Positions 25,058 through 34,101 of a DNA stretch of 51,059 bases are shown here, piece after piece (within the stretch, counting starts at the first letter, position 1; every line of letters begins with the position of its first letter). A model generated the notes under the pieces. The model did no database searches. It was not told the origin of the DNA and was given only the letters and a program-made list of their open reading frames with translations. Made by a program: the position numbers and the translations under genes. The DNA is from Bacteroidales bacterium. GTDB lineage: Bacteria; Bacteroidota; Bacteroidia; Bacteroidales; JAADGE01. The stretch is from NCBI GenBank assembly GCA_021108035.1, contig JAIORQ010000051.1, forward strand, positions 1-51,059. The letters run 5' to 3'.

Positions 25058-27856
25058 TTAATCAATATTATAACTAACAGAAAACGAATATGTTCTGCCT
25101 AAACTGTACGATTGAAATATATACTCTTCATCATTATATGAATATGTCTTTTTATAATCTTGATCCAAAATATTATTCACCGAAAACTTAATATTAAATC
25201 GTTTCCCTGTGTTTTTAGAAATATTAAATTTCAAATCCGGATAAGCCTGTTTATAAATATTCGGCGTTGCACCTTTTGTAACAACGGCTAATTTTTGTCC
25301 TTCAATATTAAACGCAACATTCACACTTAAACCGTTTTCTTTATTTTCATAAGAGACAAATGAATTTAAAACCCACGGAGCCTGTCCGTACATCGGTCTT
25401 TTTAATAAAAGCCCTACATTTTCTTCATTTCCGTAATTCTCAACTAATTCGACTTCCGATTTAAGAAAAGTAAAGTTTGTACCAAACATAAAATTCGGCA
25501 TATTTAATTCCGGGAAATGCTTTTTTACTTCAATTTCAAAACCGTATAATTGAGAATTTTCAATATTTACATAATGAAATTCAGGATTATTTGCACGCGG
25601 ATCATCAATTAATTCAATAGGGTCTGAAAAATATTTGTAAAATAAACTTGCAGAAAAATTATCGCCGCTTTTCCCGAATTTTTCCCAACGTAAATCAACA
25701 TTATCAATCAAAGTTCTTTTTAATTCAGGATTTCCTACTACACGCCAACCTTCTTTAAAATCGTAATATGCATAGGGCGCAATTTCTCTGAAAGCCGGAC
25801 GTGCAATTGTTCGTGTATAAACAGCTCTGATGTTCATATTTTTATTAACAGAATATTTTAAATTTAAAACAGGTAAAAAGTCTGAAAAAGGTTTTTCTGC
25901 TCTGACATATTTATAATGTGAAGATTCAACATTGTTTCTGATATATGTGTAATCATACTCGTATCTTAAACCTGTCATCAGTTTAAATTTCTTTGTAATT
26001 TCCGAATCAAACATGCCGTAGCCGGAAACAATTGATTCTTGTGCGATATAACTGTTATAAGCATCAGTTAAGGGGTCATTTTGAATGTAAACACCATAAA
26101 CCACATCATCTGCATTTTGTCCGATATTATCGTCTGACAAATAATCGTTTATATTTCCGTTAAATGATACACCTTGAGATAAAACATCAAATTTTCTTGA
26201 ATCAGATGTTCTTGATTTATATGTAAATGCTGCACCGGTTTTAAAATTTGTTGTTTTATTAAATAATTCAGTCGGAATACTTATGTTTAATTTATTATCA
26301 AAATTAAGTTCGTGTAATTCTCTGAAAAATCTTGCCGGTGAAGGATAAGCATTATAGCTGATTTGATAACTGTTATCTGTTCTGTCGTAATTAAAAAACC
26401 TCAAATCCGGTTCATTTTGTCCCGACAGTGTATATGAACTGATCCAATCAACTTTAATTTTTGCTGAACCGGCAAAAACATTATTCCCTGATAATTGAAA
26501 AGAGGTGAATTTTCTCTCTTGAAAACCCAAAGTATGTTCATACATATAGATGTTATCTTCCGGTTTCGGCCCTTCTCTGTAACGAGCTGTTTTTAAACCG
26601 CTGCTGTTTCTTAATACAGTAAAATTAACATGATTGTTATTGTTAAACTTATATGACAACCCGCACAAAAGAGAAATTATTACTTCTTCCTCTCCTTTTT
26701 CTTCTTGTTCAGAAATTTTAGGATTCATTACGCCCGAAGCACCGGCAGTTTCCACTAAATTATATCGAGCATAAATTCCGTTTTGGTACGATTTAAAATT
26801 TCGTCCGTAACTGCCGGCAAGAATAAACCCGAAAGCTTTGCCGAAAAGCTTTATTTGATTTCCCACAGAAAATGAATGGCTGTGATTTAAAAATGATTTT
26901 TTTTGAAAAGTATTCATATTATTGCTAAACGATGCGCTTATCACATCCAGTTCATTATTATTTGAATATAAGAAAGGAACTGCTCCGTCAGCCTCATCCG
27001 GAACATATCTTGTTCCGTCATCAATTCCGAATGCATCGTATTTTCCGCCTTCGTAGGATAAAAAGTCATCTCGAAGATTTGTTTGAGGATTATAAGCAAA
27101 TGTATTTGAGAATTGTAATGTAAATTTTTCAGGATATTTTTTTGTGGTAACATTAACATAACCGCCCGTAAACGATGCAGGCAAATCAGGTGTAAATGAT
27201 TTATATACAATAATGTTATCAATGATATTTGAAGGAAACATATCCATCTGCACTGTATTTTTATTCGGGTCAAGACCGGGTATTTCAGCTCCGTTCAAAG
27301 TAACTTTTGAATATCGATCACTTAAACCTCTGACAAAAACATATTTCCCGTCTGAAATTGATACTCCGGAAATTCGTTTTAAGGCAGAAGCTGCATCCGA
27401 ATCTCCAAGTTTTGAAATTTGTTGAGAGGAAATTCCGTTCAACAATCCTGATGATTTTTTTTGAAAGGTATTAATTGCACTTTCAGTATTAGTAACAGCA
27501 TTTGCACTTATTGTTACTTCTGAAATTTCAGACGCAACTTTTTCCAGAATCATGTTTAAAACTTCTGTACCACCCGGTAATAATTTTAAATTTTCAATAA
27601 TTTTAGTTTCATAAGAAATATATGAAATGATTAATTTCTTAGTATCAGAAGGAACATTTTCAAGACTGAAATTCCCGTCATAATCAGTTACAGTTGCTAT
27701 AATCGGATCAGAATTTTCAACATAAACAGTTGCTCCGATTAAAGCCTCACCGGTTTCACCATCGGATATTTTTCCTCTTACTACACACATATCTTGTGCT
27801 TGAATAGCCGTAATTGATATAAAAAACAGTAACATTATAATTAATAATTGTTTCAT
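25058..27856 (-). CDS. TonB-dependent outer-membrane receptor
   Basis: 932 residues. The signal peptide ends ITAIQAQ. A carboxypeptidase-regulatory-like beta sandwich follows (about 25-105, 'VRGKISDGETGEALIGATVYVENSD'), then the plug (about 120-240; 'SALKRISGVSISDGKYVFVRGLSDRYSKVTLNGAEIPG') and a 22-strand-type barrel to the aromatic-rich C-terminus (YSFSVSYNID). It imports a ligand across the outer membrane using TonB energy. It lacks the SusC-specific length (about 1000) and has no SusD partner. It probably follows the beta-helix lipoprotein gene in the same transcription unit, 425 bp downstream, and so may come under the same Pho-box-like control. The ligand is unknown; phosphate-containing compounds are an inference from context. 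Confidence 0.93.
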   Translation of the reverse strand: MKQLLIIMLLFFISITAIQAQDMCVVRGKISDGETGEALIGATVYVENSDPIIATVTDYDGNFSLENVPSDTKKLIISYISYETKIIENLKLLPGGTEVLNMILEKVASEISEVTISANAVTNTESAINTFQKKSSGLLNGISSQQISKLGDSDAASALKRISGVSISDGKYVFVRGLSDRYSKVTLNGAEIPGLDPNKNTVQMDMFPSNIIDNIIVYKSFTPDLPASFTGGYVNVTTKKYPEKFTLQFSNTFAYNPQTNLRDDFLSYEGGKYDAFGIDDGTRYVPDEADGAVPFLYSNNNELDVISASFSNNMNTFQKKSFLNHSHSFSVGNQIKLFGKAFGFILAGSYGRNFKSYQNGIYARYNLVETAGASGVMNPKISEQEEKGEEEVIISLLCGLSYKFNNNNHVNFTVLRNSSGLKTARYREGPKPEDNIYMYEHTLGFQERKFTSFQLSGNNVFAGSAKIKVDWISSYTLSGQNEPDLRFFNYDRTDNSYQISYNAYPSPARFFRELHELNFDNKLNISIPTELFNKTTNFKTGAAFTYKSRTSDSRKFDVLSQGVSFNGNINDYLSDDNIGQNADDVVYGVYIQNDPLTDAYNSYIAQESIVSGYGMFDSEITKKFKLMTGLRYEYDYTYIRNNVESSHYKYVRAEKPFSDFLPVLNLKYSVNKNMNIRAVYTRTIARPAFREIAPYAYYDFKEGWRVVGNPELKRTLIDNVDLRWEKFGKSGDNFSASLFYKYFSDPIELIDDPRANNPEFHYVNIENSQLYGFEIEVKKHFPELNMPNFMFGTNFTFLKSEVELVENYGNEENVGLLLKRPMYGQAPWVLNSFVSYENKENGLSVNVAFNIEGQKLAVVTKGATPNIYKQAYPDLKFNISKNTGKRFNIKFSVNNILDQDYKKTYSYNDEEYIFQSYSLGRTYSFSVSYNID

Positions 27857-28281
27857 TTTGTTTGTGTTTGTGTTTTGTTTGTTATTAGGTATTCATCTAA
27901 AGTCAGGGTTTAACTCAATAATAAATACATGAGAAACTTAAATTTCTGACTGTACATTTTTCAACAAAGTAAAGCCCTGACTAATCATTAAGTTTTTGTT
28001 TACTATTTACAAAAGCACCCCTAACCTGCATTATTCATAAAAATTTAAAAAATCTGTTAATATACAGATTATCTGACTTATACAATTTTTTCATGTTAAA
28101 ACTGAATTTTTAAATTTTTACCAAAGGCACATTAAAATTTTGCCGTACTTTTCGTTGCAAACCTTTCGCAGTATTAATATACAGCTTCAAGGATTGACGC
28201 CTCAATTACGACAAAATTTTAATACGTGCATAATGCAGGCTAATAACGAGGTGATTAGTGCTTGTTAACTTTATTGTTTGT
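27857..28281. other. 425-bp spacer between receptor and lipoprotein genes, with two inverted repeats
   Basis: Inverted repeat 1: agtcagggtttaact (27901-27915) and agtaaagccctgact (27968-27982). Inverted repeat 2: cctgcatta (28025-28033) and taatgcagg (28231-28239), enclosing a second stem, gcacattaaaattttgccgt (28127-28146) with its partner at 28208-28229. No coding frame is seen. They may attenuate read-through from the lipoprotein gene into the receptor gene. Confidence 0.65.
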
Positions 28282-29694
28282 TTATTTAAAAGTTAAGGTC
28301 CAACCGGCAGCCCAATTTGTATTATCAAATGCTCCTTTATAAGAAACATTTTCAAAACCGGAGTCATAAGCTGCAAGGTTGCCGGTTTGTGCACTTGCAG
28401 GTACCGGATTTGTTGAACTGATTCCGGGATCTGCAACTGAATTTCCGTTTCCCGCAAAAGCTGTTGTCCACGCATCTGTTTTATCTTGCGGAACATCATA
28501 CAAAGGATTATCTTGATCGTCTTTCGGAACTGATATTTTGAATAAAGAAGCTGCATCGTAAGCTCCGCCGTCAGTTTGCCCGGCAACATTATAAAATACG
28601 TTGTTTTCAATATTCAAATAATTATCTTCCCACATTTTATAAGAACATTGTACCATATTATCGTTATCATCTTGTAAATACTCAATATCAAGTCCTTTGT
28701 AAAAGTCAACAAAAATTGAATTTTTATAAGTTCCTCCTGCATTATCTCTCAATGTTACAGTTTTGCTTTCACCTGCAACAGCACCAATGTATGTTGCATT
28801 ATATATAACAGGAGTTGCATAAGGAGAACCTGTTTCATTATCGCTCGGTCCGCCGTCATGTTCACCGCCTCTGTCTGAATCAGCACCATGAATAATTACC
28901 CAAAATTGTCCTTTTCCGTGAAAACCTTCATCATAATCATAAGAATCATCTTTGCAATTCACAACTAATGCATGTTTAACCATAACAGAACCGCCGAAAA
29001 ATTCAATTCCGTCATCATTATTTGCAACAATTTCAACATAATCAATCGTTGTTCCGCTACCGACTGCACCAAGAGTTAAGCCGTTAATTTCATTTGCTTC
29101 TCCGATATCTGTACCACCATGACGAATTGATACATATTTTAAAGTTCCTGAATTATCAGCATCATCAGTTCCGCCGTATAAACCTCTCAATTCGCTTGTA
29201 GGAATGCCTTCAACAGCTTTATCGCTTGTTAAATTATTTGTTGTGGCTTTTCCCAGAAGAATTAAACCACCCCAAAGACCTCTTGCCCCGGCATCAACTC
29301 CGGTTCCCTCTGCATTATCAGCTTCTGCCGTAAAAATTATTGGATTAGTTGCAGTACCCACAGCATTTATTTTACCGCTTCTTGCAACAATTAAAGCACT
29401 TGCATTTTCACCTGTTCCCGGTTTTCCTTTAATTAAAGTTCCGGCTTCAATTGTTAAAGTTTGTGCTTCATTTACGAAAACCAATCCGTTAAGTATCCAT
29501 ACTTTGTCAGATGTAAATGTGTAATCACCTGTTCCTTCACCTTTGTCTGTAACAGTAATATTTCCGTTTCCGTCATCTTCAAAAGAAGTTGCATTCGGAT
29601 CCTCTTCAATAATTTCATCCTTTTTACATGCACTTAACATAACCGCTAATCCGAAGAATACAAATAGTATTGTTTTTAAATAATTTCTTTTCAT
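28282..29694 (-). CDS. Outer-membrane lipoprotein with beta-helix-type repeats, receptor partner
   Basis: 470 residues. The lipoprotein signal ends VMLSAC (Cys23) followed by KKDE, a charged +2 region suited to export to the outer membrane in Bacteroidota. The mature part has repeating short beta segments (WILNGLVFVNEAQTLTIEAG, GLWGGLILLGKA, TIDYVEIVANNDDGIEFFGG) typical of right-handed beta-helix proteins. The family is often found beside a TonB-dependent receptor, as here. It is likely a surface ligand-binding partner; the ligand is unknown. Upstream are a TACTTTTG element and a phased TTAA array that suggests control by the neighbouring PhoB-like regulator. Confidence 0.85.
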   Translation of the reverse strand: MKRNYLKTILFVFFGLAVMLSACKKDEIIEEDPNATSFEDDGNGNITVTDKGEGTGDYTFTSDKVWILNGLVFVNEAQTLTIEAGTLIKGKPGTGENASALIVARSGKINAVGTATNPIIFTAEADNAEGTGVDAGARGLWGGLILLGKATTNNLTSDKAVEGIPTSELRGLYGGTDDADNSGTLKYVSIRHGGTDIGEANEINGLTLGAVGSGTTIDYVEIVANNDDGIEFFGGSVMVKHALVVNCKDDSYDYDEGFHGKGQFWVIIHGADSDRGGEHDGGPSDNETGSPYATPVIYNATYIGAVAGESKTVTLRDNAGGTYKNSIFVDFYKGLDIEYLQDDNDNMVQCSYKMWEDNYLNIENNVFYNVAGQTDGGAYDAASLFKISVPKDDQDNPLYDVPQDKTDAWTTAFAGNGNSVADPGISSTNPVPASAQTGNLAAYDSGFENVSYKGAFDNTNWAAGWTLTFK

Positions 29695-29729
29695 TTTTGT
29701 TTAGTTTATTTTATGATTAATTTATACTG

Positions 29730-29737
29730 CAAAAGTA
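29730..29737 (-). promoter_or_regulatory. -7 promoter element of the lipoprotein gene
   Basis: On the minus strand the bases read TACTTTTG, 35 bp before the ATG at 29694. There is no -33 TTG at normal spacing, which fits an activator-dependent promoter. Confidence 0.5.
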
Positions 29738-29758
29738 TTTTCTATTTCAATAAAGTCG

Positions 29759-29824
29759 GTTAACAAAAGTTTAAGTAACTATTAAACAATTGTAAGTTAT
29801 TTGTTAATTAAAAGTTAATTTCAG
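29759..29824 (-). promoter_or_regulatory. Pho-box-like array: TTAA words phased every 11 bp
   Basis: Six consecutive 11-bp units begin at 29759, 29770, 29781, 29792, 29803 and 29814: gttaac, tttaag, attaaa, gtaagt (degenerate), gttaat, gttaat, each followed by five AT-rich bases. PhoB-type regulators bind head-to-tail 11-bp units of this sort. The array ends about 22 bp upstream of the -7 element of the lipoprotein promoter, the place an activator site should be. A PhoB-like regulator is encoded 445 bp away. Confidence 0.6.
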
Positions 29825-29882
29825 TTGTGATGTACTATTGAATAAATTATTTGTCTTAATTTTGGCATATAATAAAGTAAGT

Positions 29883-29918
29883 TTGGTTTAAAAACCGGTC
29901 AGACGGATATGTTTATAA
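29883..29918. repeat. Truncated half of the nested-repeat family
   Basis: gtttggtttaaaaaccgg followed by tcagacggatatgttt matches the right half of the copy at 50820-50953 read on the minus strand (outer arm plus inner arm). No partner arm follows, so it is a half copy. Confidence 0.6.
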
Positions 29919-29969
29919 AATTTTCAGAAGAATTCTTGATATTTTGTAAAAAATAAGATAAAAAAAAGT

Positions 29970-30190
29970 CCTGTAAGGACGAACAATTTGTAACACGGCA
30001 CAGAAGTGCCGTGATTGACAAACAACTAAATATTAGTTCCGTAGGAACGAACTAAAACAATAATTAGAATATGAGATCGTCCCTTTGGGACTTATGCACT
30101 TGTATTTATCTGTTCACGGCACTACCGTACCGTGTTACACATAGTGGTAATTGCTATCGCAATTAATCTACGGCATTAATAACATAATGA
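29970..30190. repeat. Cluster of short palindromic repeats upstream of the PhoB-like gene
   Basis: Short stems in series: gtcctgtaaggac (about 29969-29981), cacggca/tgccgtg (about 29994-30013), gttccgtaggaac (about 30035-30047), gtccctttgggac (about 30080-30092) and cacggcac/gtaccgtg near 30117-30133. The 'gtcc...ggac' and 'gttcc...ggaac' words are REP-like. There is no coding frame in the 575-bp gap. Confidence 0.65.
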
Positions 30191-30268
30191 AAGGTAAAAG
30201 CAAGTACGAGCATTGATATTAACAAAATTCAGAGAAATATTTACAAAAGAACTCATTAAAAAAAAAAC

Positions 30269-30955
30269 ATGAAAACATCAAATTATAAGATACTGATTGT
30301 TGATGATGAGAAAGATGTACGAGAGATATTAAAATATAATATTTCTAAAGAAGGCTATAAAGTTTTCACTGCCGGAAATGGTGAAGAAGCTTTGAAAATT
30401 ATAAAAGCAAAAAAACCACACCTTATTATATTAGATGTTATGATGCCTGTTATGGACGGTTATCAAACTTGTTCAGAAATTAGAAGATTACCAAAAAATA
30501 ACCAAACTATTATTGTATTTTTATCTGCAAGAAATGAAGACTACTCACAAATAATAGGTTTTGAAGCCGGAGGAGATGATTATGTTACAAAGCCGGTAAA
30601 TCCAAAGGTTTTGTTATCCAGAATAAAGGCATTACTTAAAAGAAGAAAAAAATATGAAAAAGAAGAAAATGATATTATTACATTCGGAAAATATCAATTA
30701 AATAAAAATGAATACATTTTATATAAAGGTGATGAGCAAATAACTCTGCCTAAAAAACAATTTGAAATATTAAGATTGCTTGTTTCCGAACCCAATCATG
30801 TATTTTCAAGAGAAGAAATATTTGAAAAAATATGGGGAGATGACGTTATTGTCGGTTCCAGAACAATTGATGTACATATCAGAAAAATCAGAGAAATAAC
30901 CGGTATTGGAAATATAAAAACGATGAAAGGAATCGGATATAAATTAGAAGTTTAA
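30269..30955 (+). CDS. PhoB/OmpR-type response regulator
   Basis: 228 residues. The receiver domain has acidic pocket D12-D13, phospho-acceptor D56 (LIILDVMMP), switch S86 and lysine K108 (VTKP). The C-terminal winged helix has LPKKQFEILRLLVSEPNHVFSREEIFEKIWG and GSRTIDVHIRKIREI, the OmpR/PhoB recognition region. It is paired with the histidine kinase that begins 91 bp downstream. The phased 11-bp TTAA array in front of the divergent lipoprotein gene is a plausible target. Phosphate sensing is an inference from the array type and architecture, not shown directly. Confidence 0.93.
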   Translation: MKTSNYKILIVDDEKDVREILKYNISKEGYKVFTAGNGEEALKIIKAKKPHLIILDVMMPVMDGYQTCSEIRRLPKNNQTIIVFLSARNEDYSQIIGFEAGGDDYVTKPVNPKVLLSRIKALLKRRKKYEKEENDIITFGKYQLNKNEYILYKGDEQITLPKKQFEILRLLVSEPNHVFSREEIFEKIWGDDVIVGSRTIDVHIRKIREITGIGNIKTMKGIGYKLEV

Positions 30956-30982
30956 TTGAAATAAAAACAATAAAATTATAGA

Positions 30983-31016
30983 CAACAACTTGTCCCGTAT
31001 TTATTTCGGGATGTTT
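30983..31016. repeat. Small hairpin between regulator and kinase genes
   Basis: acttgtcccg / cgggatgt flanking tatttattt; the arms enclose a word seen widely as a short palindrome in Bacteroidota. It may trim kinase expression relative to the regulator. Confidence 0.45.
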
Positions 31017-31046
31017 GTTTATAATTTTAAATAATGGCATATTACA

Positions 31047-32108
31047 GTGAAAAGAAGACTTATAAATACAACTGACCCGCGAAAAATATCTCTGTTTATT
31101 GCATTTTTTCTGACTTTATTTATTTCATTACTTTACTTTATCATATCCTTTATTTTTCAAGAAATTAATTTTGATTTTTCAGTACTTCTGACTATTGACA
31201 TAATAATATTTATTTTCTCATACTTGATTTTTATATATGTTTTAAGAAGATTCATTTACGACAAAATAAGACTTATATACAAAATCATCAGAAACCTAAA
31301 GCTTCAAAAAGACGAAAAACCTGACTTTAATATAAATACAGATATAATAAAAGAAGTAAAAGAAGAAGTTGAAGACTGGGGACAAAAACATAAACAAGAA
31401 ATTTTAACTTTAAAGGACAAAGAAGAATTCAGAAGAGAATATATCGGTAACATTTCTCACGAGCTTAAAAACCCAATATTTAATATTCAAGGATATATTT
31501 ATTCATTAATTGAAGGAGCTAAAGACGACCCGAAATTATCTGCTAAATATCTGAAACGAACGTCTAAAAATATTGAAAGAATCATAACTATTATTGAAGA
31601 CCTTGATACTATCTCGGAATTGGAAGCTGTGGATATTAAAACAAATTTCAAAACCTTCGATTTATTTAACTTAACTGAAGAAGTTATTGAATTATTTGAT
31701 GAAAAAACAAAAAAAAAGAATGTAACAATTTACTTTCGCGAAGATTACATTAGTCCTATACAGGTTCTCGGAGATGAACACAGGATTAAACAAGTACTTG
31801 TTAATTTGACAGATAATGCCGTTAAATACAGTTTCGGCGGCGGTAAAATAAAAATCAGCTTTTTTGATATGGATAAAAGTTATCTGACAGAAATTACAGA
31901 TGAAGGGTCCGGAATATCTGAAGAAGATTTACCAAGAATTTTTGAACGTTTCTACAGAACAGACAAGGCTCGTTCAAGAGACAAAGGCGGAACAGGATTA
32001 GGATTATCCATAGTTAAACATATTATAGAAGCTCATAATCAAACCATTAATATAAGAAGCACATTAGGAGTAGGTACAACATTTGCGTTCACATTAAAAA
32101 AAGCGTAA
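31047..32108 (+). CDS. PhoR-like sensor histidine kinase
   Basis: 353 residues starting at GTG (31047). There are two membrane segments (about 15-38 and 45-66) with almost no periplasmic loop, so it probably senses within the membrane or through a partner protein, as PhoR does. A short linker is followed by the HisKA H-box FRREYIGNISHELKNP (His138) and an HATPase_c domain with N box LVNLTDNAVKYS, G1 DEGSGISEEDLPRIFERFYR and G2 GGTGLGLSIVKHI. It phosphorylates the upstream PhoB-like regulator. There is no PAS domain, unlike many PhoR proteins. Confidence 0.92.
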   Translation: MKRRLINTTDPRKISLFIAFFLTLFISLLYFIISFIFQEINFDFSVLLTIDIIIFIFSYLIFIYVLRRFIYDKIRLIYKIIRNLKLQKDEKPDFNINTDIIKEVKEEVEDWGQKHKQEILTLKDKEEFRREYIGNISHELKNPIFNIQGYIYSLIEGAKDDPKLSAKYLKRTSKNIERIITIIEDLDTISELEAVDIKTNFKTFDLFNLTEEVIELFDEKTKKKNVTIYFREDYISPIQVLGDEHRIKQVLVNLTDNAVKYSFGGGKIKISFFDMDKSYLTEITDEGSGISEEDLPRIFERFYRTDKARSRDKGGTGLGLSIVKHIIEAHNQTINIRSTLGVGTTFAFTLKKA

Positions 32109-32111
32109 GAG

Positions 32112-32264
32112 TTGAGTCCACTCCGAAAAGGAAAAAAATAAAAATGCCACTAAAACACCAAGACACAAAACTTCACAAAGAGCTTACTGTCAATGTTTAA
32201 AATTTGTGTATTTTTGTGTTTTCGTGACTTTCCGGCAAAAAAACACTTTTTGGAGTGAACTCAA
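32112..32264. repeat. Inverted repeat with the family outer arm TTGAGTCCACTCCGAAAAG
   Basis: TTGAGTCCACTCCGAAAAG (32112-32130) pairs with ctttttggagtgaactcaa (32246-32264), 17 of 19. The interior is unrelated to the other copies and has its own weak stem (gccactaaaacacc... / ...gtgactttccggc). It lies just after the kinase stop and probably ends that transcript. Confidence 0.7.
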
Positions 32265-32380
32265 AGTTTTGAAAAATAATTCTTAACAATTAAAACATAT
32301 TAATTGATATTTCTCTGCTTTTTAATCCTAAAAATAAGTATCTTTGGCAAGTTTTTTAATAAAATATAAATTTTAAAATA

Positions 32381-33028
32381 ATGAAGACAAGCACAATCAT
32401 AATTGCATTTATCGTAATTCTGTTTACAGGTTGCACAATTACACAAGAATATCATTTTAATAATGACTTTTCAGGTAATTATTCCATGGAATTAGATATG
32501 GGTGATTTTATTAATATGATGAAATCTATGGATACTACCGGAAATATGAGTTCTCTTGACAGTATGGACCAATCTTTTGATGAATTGTCTGAACAATATA
32601 AAGCCGGTGGTGCAAAAAATGTTGAAACCGGTTGGAAAGATGACAAATCAACAATGTTCATTAAATTTGATTTTGAAAATCTTGAAATTTTGAATGATAT
32701 ACTAAACGGAGCAGGAGAAGAATCAGATATGTTTTCTTTTGCCGGAACAAAGGGAACATATAATTTCAGCAATAAAGGTTCCAAAAAATTAATCATTGAT
32801 TTACCTGAATTTTCAAATGACACTTTATCTATGGATGAAATGGAACAAATGAAAGAATACCTTTCTTTTGAGACTATTTTTTCATTTGACAGGGAAATTA
32901 AAAAAGTTGATAATGAAAATGTACTGATAAGCGGCGATAAAAAAAGTTTTAAATTTGAAGGGAATATTGATGATTTTATGAAAGAAGGATTTACAATGGA
33001 TACAAATGTAAAATTAAAAAGCAAATAA
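32381..33028 (+). CDS. Hypothetical lipoprotein
   Basis: 215 residues. The lipoprotein signal MKTSTIIIAFIVILFTGC gives Cys18. The mature part is Met/Asp-rich and predicted beta/alpha ('YHFNNDFSGNYSMELDMGDF', 'KSFKFEGNIDDFMKEGF'). No family recognised. It is followed 26 bp later by another lipoprotein gene, so the two are probably one operon and both exported. Confidence 0.85.
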   Translation: MKTSTIIIAFIVILFTGCTITQEYHFNNDFSGNYSMELDMGDFINMMKSMDTTGNMSSLDSMDQSFDELSEQYKAGGAKNVETGWKDDKSTMFIKFDFENLEILNDILNGAGEESDMFSFAGTKGTYNFSNKGSKKLIIDLPEFSNDTLSMDEMEQMKEYLSFETIFSFDREIKKVDNENVLISGDKKSFKFEGNIDDFMKEGFTMDTNVKLKSK

Positions 33029-33054
33029 TATTTTTTAACCTAAAATCAATAAAA

Positions 33055-33603
33055 ATGAAAAAATTAAGTGTATTTGCATTAGTTAGTTTATTAGCTTTAT
33101 TCATTTTTTCTTGCGGAAGTGAAAAAGCAAAAGAAGAAGCAGCTGAAGAAGCAGCCGAAGAGTTTGTAGAGGGTTTACTTGAAAAAGCATCCGGTGAAAA
33201 CATTAACATTGATATTAATGAAGACGGAGAAACAGCTGAAATGACTATTGAAGGAGCAGACGGGGAAAAAATTACAATTAAAAATGAAGGAACCGAAATT
33301 CCTGAAAACTTTCCGGATGATGTTTATCTTGTAAAAGGAGAAATAGAATCAGTAGGTTCAATGGCTTCGGGAGAAGGCGAAATAATAACGGTTGTAATTA
33401 ATCCTAAAGACGGATTTAATGATGTTGTTGCTAAAATTAAAAAAGAAATGAAAGCAAACGGCTGGACAAGTACCATGAATATGAATATGGGAAAAGACGC
33501 TATGCTGATGTACACAAAAGGTGAAAACAGTGTAACCATTACTGTAAACGGTAAAGACGATAAAGTTGAAGCTGCTTATATAGTTACAACAGCAAAAAAA
33601 TAA
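33055..33603 (+). CDS. Hypothetical lipoprotein with acidic coiled linker
   Basis: 182 residues. The signal ends ALFIFSC (Cys20). It is followed by a Glu/Ala-rich segment (KAKEEAAEEAAEEFVEGLLE, about 24-43) likely to be helical. A compact beta/alpha domain follows, with a repeated 'GEGEIITVVINPKDGFNDVVAKIKKEMKANGWT' type layout. No family recognised with confidence. It is second in a two-lipoprotein unit. Confidence 0.85.
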   Translation: MKKLSVFALVSLLALFIFSCGSEKAKEEAAEEAAEEFVEGLLEKASGENINIDINEDGETAEMTIEGADGEKITIKNEGTEIPENFPDDVYLVKGEIESVGSMASGEGEIITVVINPKDGFNDVVAKIKKEMKANGWTSTMNMNMGKDAMLMYTKGENSVTITVNGKDDKVEAAYIVTTAKK

Positions 33604-33763
33604 ACAGGTTGTTAATTGGAGTGCGACTTCACTCAACCATTACGATTAGATATTAAACAAATTACTTTTAATCAATTCAGTCGCATCCCGATTTGCAAAT
33701 CAATCCGGTTTATACAGGCTTCTTTTGTATATTTACCGGCAGTAATTTAAACAATAAAATAAA

Positions 33764-34060
33764 ATGATTAAACATATTGTATTTATAAGACTAAAAGCAG
33801 CTGATGACGAAAAGCTAAAAAACTTAAATCAAATAAAAGAAGCATTAGACAATTTACCCTCTCAAATTCCGGAAATAAAAAGTTTTGAAACAGGTATAAA
33901 TATTTCCGATTCAAGCTCTGCATCAGATTTTGCATTAATAGGAGAATTTAACTCAAAAGAAGATCTCGAAACCTATAAATCTCATCCGGAACATTTAAAA
34001 GTATTGGATATTATCAGCAGTTTAAAAGGAAGAACTGCTGTTGTTGACTATGAAGCATAA
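33764..34060 (+). CDS. Dabb (stress-responsive A/B barrel) family protein
   Basis: 98 residues, a complete single Dabb domain. 'MIKHIVFIRLK' forms strand 1, then 'IKEALDNLPSQIPEIKSFETGINI', 'SDFALIGEFNSKEDLETYKSHPEH' (the conserved Y-x-x-HPxH segment) and 'RTAVVDYEA'. The fold makes dimeric ferredoxin-like barrels; cellular function is usually unknown. Its transcript ends in a strong bidirectional terminator shared with the convergent zinc-ribbon gene. Confidence 0.9.
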   Translation: MIKHIVFIRLKAADDEKLKNLNQIKEALDNLPSQIPEIKSFETGINISDSSSASDFALIGEFNSKEDLETYKSHPEHLKVLDIISSLKGRTAVVDYEA

Positions 34061-34095
34061 AAAAATGAGATTTCAATAAAGGAAATCTCATTTTT
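34061..34095. terminator. Bidirectional intrinsic terminator
   Basis: aaaaatgagatttc (34061-34074) pairs perfectly with gaaatctcattttt (34082-34095) around a 7-nt loop. The A and T runs serve both strands, between the convergent Dabb and zinc-ribbon genes. Confidence 0.85.
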
Positions 34096-34101
34096 AAGTT
34101 A

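Noticed and set aside
26941-27273. 110-codon frame overlapping the TonB receptor gene in another frame
   Set aside because: It overlaps the conserved plug and early barrel in a different frame and shows no domain.
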